From Stereocaulon alpinum (Eukaryota; Ascomycota; Lecanoromycetes; Lecanorales; Stereocaulaceae), in NCBI GenBank assembly GCA_018257865.1, contig JAEUBA010000193.1, positions 1-28,084 on the forward strand: DNA of 28,084 nt, written 5' to 3'. A model generated the notes under the pieces. It made no database searches. It saw only the letters and a program-made list of their open reading frames with translations, and was not told where the DNA came from. The translations under genes and the position numbers were made by a program. Shown piece by piece: positions 20,461-28,084 of the stretch. The stretch's first letter is position 1, and every line of letters begins with the position of its first letter.

Positions 20461-23400
20461 CCTTTAGTAGATACTTACTTATATATCCTATTACCTTAAT
20501 AGCTTAGGATAAGGAATATAAATTAAAAGCTTTTACTAATACTAGTACTACTATATACTCGTTTATTAATAAAAAAGAAGCGTAAATCCTTTCTAATACC
20601 CTTAATATCGTCCCTATTCCCCTTTCTAAACCCCGATACCTTTGCGGATATAATAGTAAAATACGAAGGAAGCCTATTACCTATACTATCTATCCCTTAA
20701 TATAGGTTAGCGACTATATAGAGTCCACCGTACCTATACTTATTACTAACTTAGGTAATTAATATATTATCCTTAGTAAGCCGTAGATAAATAAGTATAA
20801 GGTCCTACTAGATATAGCAGATAATTGTATTATCTTTATACTAAGGCGTTACGACTATACGGGTATACCTATACCTAAGCCGCCTACCCCTAGTCTAGGA
20901 GTTATAGCTAAATTAACTTCCTCGAAGTTAGCAAAGCCTACTAAGATCGCTATAGTAAAACCTAAGCCGAAGAAGGTTAGCACCCCTTAACCTACTCCTC
21001 CCCCGCCTAAAGAAAATAAGGCGGTGGATATTAGTTAAATTAGTATAGCAGCTTTCCACCTACTAGCCCAGAATCTAAAGAAGTACTAAGTTCAGTACTT
21101 CTCTATAACCCTAGCGGGAATAGAACGTAAACTGAGAAAGGACGCCCCTACTGAAGTAATACGTAAGACCACCGTCTATATAGAGGACGACCTTAAGAAG
21201 AAGCTCCTAAAGGAGTACCATAACTTAATTAATATCTTTAATAAAGAGAAGGTAAAAGAGCTCCCCCTATATTAACTATATAATTATAAAATCGAGCTGG
21301 AGCTAGGAAAGAGGCCACCGCAGAGTCGACTATACCTAATATCTAGCTTTAAGCTGCAGAAGGTGAAAGAATACCTTAAAGAGAACCTTAAGAAGGGCTT
21401 TATCTTACTAAGTACCGCCCTATACACGTCCCCAGTACTATTCGTATAAAAGAAGGATAGTAGCTTGAGATTCTGCGTAGACTACCGCAGACTTAACGTA
21501 ATAATAATTCGAAACCGCTATCCGATTCTATTAATTAAAGAAGCCTTAGCTCGTATAGTAGGCTATAAGTACCTTACTAAGCTTAATATTATTACTATAT
21601 TTAATAAGCTTAGAATATATCTAGATAGTAAGGACTATACTACCTTTACTACTTCCTTCGGAGCCTTTAAGTACTATATATTACCTTTCGGACTAACCGG
21701 AGGTCCTGCCTCTTACTAGTAATATATAAATAATACCTTATTTAAGTATCTTAATAACTTTTGCTAAGTATACTTAGATAATATCCTAATTTATAGTAAG
21801 ACTAAGAAGGAGTACTAAGAGTATATTAGAAAGGTCCTTATATAACTACGCGAAGCAGGCCTTTAGGTAGATATCGATAAATGCGAATTCTATATATAAG
21901 AGACGAAGTTTTTAGGATTAATAGTATCTACTAGTAGACTAAGAATAGACCCTAATAAGGTTAAAGTAGTCGCTAACTAGGAAGCCCCTACCTACCTAAA
22001 GGAGATATAAGTATTCGTTAGCTTCTATAACTTCTACCGTCGATTTATTAAGGACTTCTTAAAGATAGTAAAACTACTAGTAGCACTTACTAAAAAAGAT
22101 TACCCGTTCCGTTAGTCCGAAGTATGTTAATTAGCCTTTAAAGAGATAAAGGATTTAGTAACTAGTGCCCTAGTACTAAGGTACTATAAAAGATCTCAAC
22201 TAACGGTGCTGGAGATAGACTCCTTAGACTACGTTAATAATAGAGTATTATCGCAAGCAGACGACGATAGAGTACTATACCTAGTAGTATTCTATAGTAA
22301 GAACTTACTACTAGCAGAATATAATTACGAGATTTATAATAAGGAACTGCTAGTAATAGTTCGCTACCTAGAGTACTAGCGCCCTAAACTTAAGTTAATA
22401 GATATTCCGATTTAGATCTTTACCGATTATAAGAGCTTAGAATACTTTATATAGATAAAGGAGCTAATACGCTACTAAGCTAGATAGGCTGAGAAGTTAG
22501 TAGACTATAACTTTAAAATTATATACTATACTAGGAAGTTAAATAGGAAAGTAGATACCCTAACTAAGTTACCTAACTTAGTACCTACTAATAAGGACGA
22601 CTTGCGTCTAAAGTACTAGTATTATATACTGTTATTACCTAAGTATTTCTAAGGTTATAATTTAACCTTCTCAGCAGACTAAGAAGCTGAGGAGGGGGGT
22701 AAGCCTATAGAGGAGCAAATTAACGTACTAACGGACGAGGACTTACCTCTCTACGCTAGAATTACGTTAGCGAATTAGGATAATGAGGACTATACGTAGG
22801 TGCAAGAGGCTATTAAGAAGAATCCTACTTAGATCTTTAAGGGTATTAACCTAAGGTACTGCTCCTAATACTATTATACCCTCTTCTATAAAGAACGCCT
22901 TTAGGTCCCCGCTTTACTAGAACTCTATATTAAACTTATAAAGGAAAGCTATAATCTCCCTATAAGCGGTTACTTAGGAAGGGACTATATACTAGAGATT
23001 CTAAAGCGTTAATTCTACTAGCTAGGTATAAAAGAGGAAGTAGCACGCTATATCCGTAACTGCTATATATATTAAAGAAGTAAAGTACTAAAAGATTAGT
23101 ATAATAGACTCCTACAACCCCTGCCGACTCTAGAATAGCGTTAGTAGGATATCTTAATAGACTTTATCACCGGTCTCCTAATATCTAATAATCGCAACGC
23201 TGTTTATATACTAGTAGATCGCCTTACTAAGGAACGGTACTACGCCCTATATACAGCTACGGACGAAGGAACCTCTATAGAGGCTACGGTAGATATCTTA
23301 CTTAACTACGTCTTCCGTACCTACGGTCTACCTAATTTAATAGTATTAGATCGAGGCCTATAGTTTATCTTATTAGTATAGAAGGCCTTATATAAGCGGT

Positions 23401-24240
23401 TACGAATTAAAGTAAAGCTATCTATAGCGTTCCACCCGGAAACTAATAGATAAACCGAAAGGGCTAATTAGGATATTAAGCGATAATTAAGGATATACTA
23501 CTCCTATATATAGGATAATTAGTTATATTAGCTACCTATCGCTAAATTTACTAATAATAACGCTGTCGCTAATACTACTAGTATATCTCCTTTCTTCGCT
23601 AATAAAGGCTTCTATCCCCGTATATCTTTCTCGCCGCTAATAGAGCCTAGCCCCTCCGCCTAAGAAAGGACGTAGGCTGCTAAGGCTAATAATATTACAG
23701 ATAAAATAGTAGATATATTAGAATTTATTAAGGAATAGTCCGCCTAGAGCTATAAAAGGATAACGGACTAAGTAAATCGCTACTAATCTAATATATCCTA
23801 CGAAGTAGGAGATTTGGTTTTCCTATTTAGTAGGAATATTACTACAGTACGGCTGAGTAAGAAGCTAGACGATAAGATACTAAGGTTATTTAAAGTTATA
23901 GAGAAAGTAGGATATTCTTACCGCTTAGAGCTCCTAGTAAGTATACGGATCTATAATATATTCTACCCTAGCCTATTATATAAGGCTGCGAGCGATCCCC
24001 TACCTAAATAACGCGCTAAACCGCTAGGGCCGGTAATCGTTAATAATATAGAGGAGTAGGAACTAGACGAGATATTAGACGCCTAATAGATAGGTAAGAA
24101 CCGCCGGCTGCAGTTCTACGTCTAGTAGAAAGGCGAAGCGAAACCTAACCGTTAATAGTATAATACGGATAGTAATAAATTTGAAAACGTAGCTAATATT
24201 ATCGTAGATTTCTATCGCTGCTACCCTAGAAAGCCTAGTA
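20400..24240 (+). pseudogene. pol: Gypsy chromovirus Pol: PR-RT-RNaseH-IN-chromodomain (dead)
   Basis: One frame with only RIP-type stops. Protease about 20500-20830: the active site reads N-T-S at 20538-20546 where D-T-G is expected. RT: FCVDYRRLN at 21468-21494, LPFGL near 21684 and catalytic Y-L-D-N at 21771-21782. RNase H starts about 22205. Integrase: zinc finger with both His now Tyr (22971-22973, 22986-22988), first Cys kept (23061-23063), second Cys lost (23070-23072); catalytic Asp, Asp and Glu all still present at 23160-23162, 23349-23351 and 23457-23459; C-terminal GPF-like region in the open stretch 23814-24011. Chromodomain 24051 to about 24230 with EL-DEIL, FYV..KGE and FEN segments; such modules direct integration to methylated-histone heterochromatin. 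Pol is in the -1 frame relative to Gag. Confidence 0.93.
24051..24230 (+). pseudogene. Integrase C-terminal chromodomain
   Basis: About 60 codons in the Pol frame after the integrase tail. Key residues visible: E-(stop)-EL-DEIL at the start, RLQFYV-(stop)(stop)-KGE in the middle, where the first stop stands at or next to the usual Trp, and FEN..N near the end. Aromatic-cage positions are partly lost to RIP. Listed separately because it places the element among chromoviruses. Confidence 0.8.
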
Positions 24241-24290
24241 GTCCCAGCTAATAGGAAACTACTTATACGTATTAGGGTCGATACTTTCTT

Positions 24291-24301
24291 AAGGGGGGGG
24301 G
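24291..24301 (+). other. Gypsy polypurine tract
   Basis: AA followed by nine G, then TAA, then the 3' LTR at 24305. This is the plus-strand primer site. G runs without T are immune to CpA-directed RIP, which explains why it is intact. Confidence 0.9.
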
Positions 24302-24304
24302 TAA

Positions 24305-24526
24305 TATTATAAGCTAGCCTTTCGTTACTTACTAGTCCTTTATTACTTACTAGTGTTTATATACGTTAGCGTTAATCTAACGCTAGGCCCCTTTGGCCTT
24401 AGCGCCTACTAAGCTGCGTCCCTAATATATTATACACACGCTCTATATATATAGCTTTCCTTCCTTAGATTTATTCTCCTAGTCTAATAACACCCCTATT
24501 GACTCGCTCTAGGCCGGCCCCTAACA
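24305..24526 (+). repeat. Gypsy 3' LTR (222 bp)
   Basis: Partner of 18557-18778. It starts TATTATAAGC where the 5' LTR reads TGTTACGGGC, and ends CTAACA, so the 5' end is more mutated here and the 3' end less. It is directly followed by the TAGAG duplication. Confidence 0.95.
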
Positions 24527-24531
24527 TAGAG

Positions 24532-25538
24532 GTCTTTAAGTTAGCTAAGTCTTTTAGGGATAAGCGGTAGTAGTAGTTATTTCCTTATACTATTATTTCG
24601 CTAGGGGACCTAAGGGAGCCTAAGATAGTATACGTTTAGCTTAAAGGCTAAAGATATTAGAATTACTAGGAGGTTCTAGGGTCGATTTACTAGCTTTAGA
24701 ATTAGAGTTATAAGGAGATAGTAACTATTCTAGGGGTATATAATTAGTATCGACGTAGTTAAGAGGTAACTTATCAAATTAGATTAGGTCCTAAAGAAGG
24801 TGCCGGAAGTACTTATATTTAGAGCGGTAGTATACCTAGGTAATAGTATTTATATACTAGATAGGGTTTAGATTAGTAGTAGATAGTATTAAGTTAGAAG
24901 ATAAAGAAGATAATAGATTTCTAGCTATATTAATAGCGGATATCTTATAGATATCTCCTAAGGATTTTAACCTTAGTATTCTAGCAGCTAGGGTAATACT
25001 AGCCTCTAACTTATTAGGAAAGGTGGCGGGGGATACTAGCCTTTAATAATAGCTAGGGATACTAGCCTTTAGGAAGAAATTAAGGGGTTAGGACTTAGCC
25101 CCCCTAGTAATTAATAATTAATCGCTTTCTAGCGTCTAAAAAGTCTTGTTTTTAATATAAAATTCGATAATTCTGCTTATATAGGTTAGTATTCTTACTA
25201 TAGAAGTTAGATATCGCTTTTAGGGGCTTAGCTTCGGAGTTTATAGATACCTACTAAGGTACGCTAGAAGGGATTACTTAGTAGTACTTATTAGTATACT
25301 TTTCGGTAGTAATAACCTTAGAAAGAATAGAATAGCTAGGAGTTCCTAGCCTCCTCTTTTTAGTCGATTATTATCGCTATAAGTTAATCTCGCAGTACGA
25401 AGATTAAAGAGTTATTACCTAAGACTAAGTATTAGAGGTTTAGTATACGTATACGCAGCTTACGTTAGAGAGGAGTTAGTAACTATTTCTAGAGGAGTAT
25501 AATTCTAAAAGAAGAGCTATTCTTATAATACCTAGCGA
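24532..25538 (-). pseudogene. Copia leader and 5' coding region, right of the nested gypsy
   Basis: About 1 kb of the copia element between its primer-binding site and the gypsy insertion. On the minus strand it leads toward the Gag N-terminus at 18551. The insertion falls upstream of, or at the very start of, gag. I cannot define a reading frame here with confidence; it may be an unusually long leader or contain an extra or N-terminal coding segment. It includes a short direct repeat (two copies of GATACTAGCCTTTA, near 25032 and 25058). Confidence 0.5.
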
Positions 25539-25553
25539 CCTAGGCTTATAACC
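25539..25553 (-). other. Copia primer-binding site, half-tRNA initiator-Met type
   Basis: On the minus strand GGTTATAAGCCTAGG follows the 5' LTR directly. It corresponds to GGTTATGRGCC, complementary to the anticodon arm of initiator tRNA-Met, with TpG changed to TpA. Drosophila copia is primed from this internal site by a tRNA half molecule rather than from the tRNA 3' end. Confidence 0.65.
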
Positions 25554-25685
25554 TATTAAAATATAATAGGTAGAATACTTAATTCTCTAGCTAAGTGCGA
25601 CTATACGAGATATATATAAGGGTTAGGGCTAAGCCTTAGTCATTAATAACTAAGCCTTAGGATATCGAACACCCGAATTTCAACA
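25554..25685 (-). repeat. Copia 5' LTR (132 bp)
   Basis: Partner of 13783-13914. On the minus strand it carries the TATA-like CTTATATATATC (complement of 25609-25620). It keeps CA at its right end (TTCAACA) but has lost TG at its left end (TATTAAAA). Confidence 0.95.
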
Positions 25686-25690
25686 TAGAC
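25686..25690. repeat. Target-site duplication of the copia element (right)
   Basis: TAGAC, identical to 13778-13782. Confidence 0.9.
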
Positions 25691-26149
25691 TACGCGTTAG
25701 TCTTAACTAGTAGATATATATTAAGTATATATAGATATTAGATTTTTTAAGTTAATAGCTAGGTAGGTATTACCTATACTCTTTACTTATTAGGCTAAGA
25801 TATTATACCTAATACTAATTCTCGCTATCTAGTCTCGATCGTAGGGGAGGTATAATAGTTATAGTAGAGTTAGGGTAGGTATTATTATATTACCTAAAAA
25901 ACTCTATATAGAGTTCTTAGTAACTATACGACGTCTTAATATTATTTAACCTATAATATATTAGGGGAGATATCTTAGCTCTAAATAGGTATTTAGGTTC
26001 GTAGCTAGTACCGCGTATAGGTATATCTCTATCGCTAGCCGTATTACCTACTTAATAAGTAGGTATCTACTAATTAAATAATTAGTATATCTTAAAGAAA
26101 GCTAGATTCCTATTTTTTTTAAAACCCTTAACTACTTTTATATTAATAC
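25691..26149. other. Unidentified sequence, probably leader or LTR of the older gypsy element
   Basis: About 460 bp with no open frame. By comparison with the intact chromovirus, the LTR end of the second gypsy element should fall roughly in the middle of this stretch, but I find no matching LTR. It holds two perfect palindromes (25900-25915 and 26045-26065). Confidence 0.4.
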
Positions 26150-27640
26150 CTATACTCGAAAAACTCTAATAATACGTATAATACTATACTTATATACCCC
26201 CTTATAAGAGTATATACTAAAGTATACCCCTTAACCGGCTAGGATTCCTATCTATCTTAAGGAGTTAATTACTAATAGCTATACCTTCCTCTTCTAACCC
26301 TAATAACCCCCTACTATTAATTAAGGCTCCTAAATTAAAAACCTTAGAGGACTTAAGCTTAAAAGAGATCTTTAGGGATATTAAGAATAACCTTACTACT
26401 AAAATTACTATTACTATTCCCCTATTTAGTAATAAGATAGCTAACTAAATATCCCCCTTTACCCTAGCTTAGTAAGCTATTATTACTACTATTAATTATA
26501 ATAGCTTTAGTAGAATCCTAATCTAAGTAGGCTACCTCTACTTTAACCTTACCTTTAAATAACTAGCGTTAATAGAGGTCCCTTACTACTAACCTCTAGC
26601 TATTAATAGATTACTACCTTTCTAAGCCTATACTTAGTAGGATAGCTATTAAACTATTAAAAATTAAATACCCTTAATTCTACTTTAGTAACTATATAGA
26701 GGAAGTCGAATATAACGTATAGAAAATAGATATAAAGATTTTTATAAAGGAATACCTTATAAACTTTTAGGATAAAGCTAAGTAAGTCTCTATATATTAT
26801 AAGTATACTATAGGAGAGGCGAAAACTCTAATCCTTTAATATATAAACCTAACTTATACGTCTTCTATATATAATACCGCTAATATATTAAGGGTACTAA
26901 ATTAGTATTTCTTTAACTATAACTACGTTTAGTCTACTTATTATATATACTATAAGCTTAAGATAGATTCTATAAATTATAATAATTTTCGGGTTAAGTT
27001 TACCTACTTAGCGACTACTAAAAAGATTAGTACTAAGCGTTAATTTAAGGATTTATATAAGAAAATCTCTCTCGCCTTAAAGAGAAGTATCTATATAGAA
27101 AAGTATAAGATAGTTAAGGATTATAATACCTTAGATAAGTATCTCGCTATCTTAAATTAAGAAATATAAAATATTAGGTCTAAGGAGATAGCTAATAAGC
27201 CTTAGATAGGAATAAATACTAACCCTTATAATATCCTTAAGATAAGGAGCTAGTAAATCCCCTTACTCCCTCTAACCCCTTATATAAATTACTAAGTTAT
27301 CTTTAAAGGTATAACTACCCTTCCTTATCTACCGTCCCCTATATTAGTAGTACTAGCTTCCCTTAAGAAACCCGCTAACTTACTATATAATAACTATAGT
27401 AAAATTAGCTACTAGGCGAATAACTATCCTTAGAAGTATAACTAATAGTCTCTTAAAAAGAAGATTTTAGAGATTATAGTTAATAAGGAAATAGAGTCTA
27501 ATAAGTTATTAGAAAACTCTTAGGCTATAGTAAAGTCTTTAGCTATAGTAAAAGCCCTAATTTATAAAAGGACTTATAATTTAACTTTTAGGCCCTTATT
27601 AGAGGCTGCTAGTTCTTAGTTAATATAGAGTTAAGATATA
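26150..27640 (+). pseudogene. gag: Second gypsy element, Gag (dead)
   Basis: Clear homology to the chromovirus Gag at 19090-20300: shared TTATAAGAGTATATACTAAA-type block near 26200, and capsid-like segments in the same order up to AGGTATAACTA near 27307. A CCHC knuckle with exact 2-4-4 spacing lies at 27386-27427 with all ligand codons Tyr. A spacer follows before the protease. It is more damaged than its relative and differs by many substitutions, so it is a separate, older family member. The upstream start and LTR are not defined. Confidence 0.75.
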
Positions 27641-27958
27641 ATAGATCTTTCGTTAAAACCTTTTTATATATTAATAGTAGAGCTAATATTTTTAGTATAA
27701 TTAAAATCTCCCTTACCTTCGCCCTTTTTAAGTCCTTTAAGATTTGCTTTATTAAGCTTCTTAAGCTAATCGTCCTAACTAGCTATAATAGCTAAAGCGG
27801 CTCCCTAATTATAGTTACTCTACTTCTTATAATAATAATTAATTATTATTATATTAATTTTCTATTTTTAGTTACTAACTTAGGCTAGACTAATATTCTT
27901 ACTAGTTAGAAATTCTTAAAGTACTATAATATTAAGTAAGTTTATATAAAAGGGAGGA
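27640..27958 (+). pseudogene. pol: Second gypsy element, start of Pol: protease (dead, truncated)
   Basis: In the -1 frame relative to its Gag, as in the intact chromovirus. The active site reads N-S-R at 27673-27681 where D-S-G is expected, both changes being TpG to TpA. The conserved VTNLG...(I/L)(stop)KFL.YYNI segment near 27867-27933 matches the end of a fungal gypsy protease. The sequence is then cut by a family-B insertion at 27959, so the RT and integrase, if they exist, lie beyond the window. Confidence 0.75.
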
Positions 27959-28084
27959 TTAATTGATTGGTTTATACGCCTATTCTAGTATCTATATATA
28001 CTAATGAGGGTGTTCTATTATATTATTTGTGAAACTAGTAGATAGTATACGTAGTATACCTTTCCTAGCCGTAAGAGAAACTAT
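27959..28084 (-). mobile_element. Family-B non-LTR element, 3' end, minus strand
   Basis: A second family-B copy, matching 12936-13080. Its tail (27959-27970, AATC-like on the minus strand) joins the gypsy protease. The 3' core shared with LINE-A follows. It still has a few CA/TG (AATGAGGG, TTTGTGAAAC), so it is less mutated than the copy at 12936. The body extends past the right edge of the window. Confidence 0.75.

Larger units (their letters stand above)
18557..24526 (+). mobile_element. Complete Ty3/gypsy chromovirus nested in copia
   Basis: 5,970 bp with 222-bp LTRs, TAGAG duplication, primer-binding site, gag, pol in the order protease, RT, RNase H, integrase, a C-terminal chromodomain and a polypurine tract. 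The order RT before integrase and the chromodomain identify a chromovirus. It retains more ATG, CA and TG than the copia element around it, consistent with being the youngest insertion of the nest or having been through less RIP. It is inactive: frequent RIP stops, protease and RT active sites lost. Confidence 0.95.
13783..25685 (-). mobile_element. Ty1/copia element, minus strand, split by a nested gypsy element
   Basis: It is bounded by two 132-bp LTRs and a perfect TAGAC duplication. Reading from right to left: 5' LTR, primer-binding site, leader, gag, protease, integrase, reverse transcriptase, RNase H, polypurine tract and 3' LTR, which is the copia order (integrase before RT). Without the nested 5,970-bp gypsy and one 5-bp duplication, the copia element is 5,928 bp, a normal length for the family. 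Gag knuckle, protease, integrase and RT all sit in one minus-strand frame, so the damage is RIP and not indels. Confidence 0.93.

Noticed and set aside
21465..21719. 84-codon plus-strand open frame as a stand-alone gene
   Set aside because: It is a piece of the gypsy reverse transcriptase between two RIP stops, in the same frame as the whole Pol.
23814..24011. 65-codon plus-strand open frame as a stand-alone gene
   Set aside because: It is the C-terminal part of the gypsy integrase, continuous in frame with the core and the chromodomain.
1003..24240. Alternative genetic code in which TAG and TAA are read as amino acids
   Set aside because: In-frame stops fall where Gln and Trp are expected, and Cys, His and Met are lost at the same time. 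Only CpA-to-TpA mutation explains all of these.
24291..24301. G run as a quadruplex or regulatory element
   Set aside because: It sits three bases before the 3' LTR and is the polypurine tract.
1..28084. A host gene, RNA gene, effector, or novel defence or biosynthetic system
   Set aside because: No frame of useful length, intron-containing gene structure, tRNA-like fold or non-retroelement domain could be supported on either strand.

Overview
This window looks like an AT-rich, transposon-only block from a filamentous ascomycete (Pezizomycotina) with strong repeat-induced point mutation (RIP). Almost every CpA/TpG dinucleotide has become TpA, while CpG remains fairly common. As a result ATG is rare, CAA/CAG/TGG codons read as stops, and Cys and His codons read as Tyr. 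I see no intact gene, host gene, tRNA or rRNA. Everything I can identify is a retrotransposon or part of one, and all the coding regions are dead. The species cannot be named from this sequence.

Layout. 1-119: 3' end of a LINE (family A) whose body lies left of the window. 120-1002: unidentified RIP-mutated sequence. 1003-6765: full-length LINE-A copy 1 (ORF1 with zinc knuckles; ORF2 with AP-endonuclease and reverse transcriptase), carrying a 356-bp solo LTR in its 5' region. 6766-7337: spacer with an LTR-like fragment. 7338-12743: LINE-A copy 2. 12936 to about 13346: minus-strand 3' part of a second family (B) that shares only its last ~57 bp and tail with LINE-A. 13371-13777: unidentified. 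13783-25685: a Ty1/copia element on the minus strand, split by a complete Ty3/gypsy chromovirus on the plus strand (18557-24526). 25691 to about 26150: leader or unknown. About 26150-27958: gag and protease of a second, older gypsy element on the plus strand, cut off by another minus-strand family-B insertion at 27959-28084.

The elements do not work together; they record successive insertions. The gypsy chromovirus went into the copia element (perfect TAGAG target duplication). The copia element itself has a perfect TAGAC duplication. A solo LTR went into LINE-A copy 1 (GCGAG duplication). A family-B element went into the older gypsy. Reading frames can be followed for kilobases without net indels, so the damage is almost all C:G to T:A transitions. 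All four visible reverse transcriptases have lost the second Asp of the catalytic xxDD box in the same way.

The most informative signals are the priming sites. The gypsy element has an 11-nt perfect complement between its PBS and a site 23 nt below its LTR TATA box, which fits Tf1/sushi-type self-priming. The copia element has a PBS matching the anticodon-loop (half-tRNA) initiator-Met primer used by Drosophila copia.
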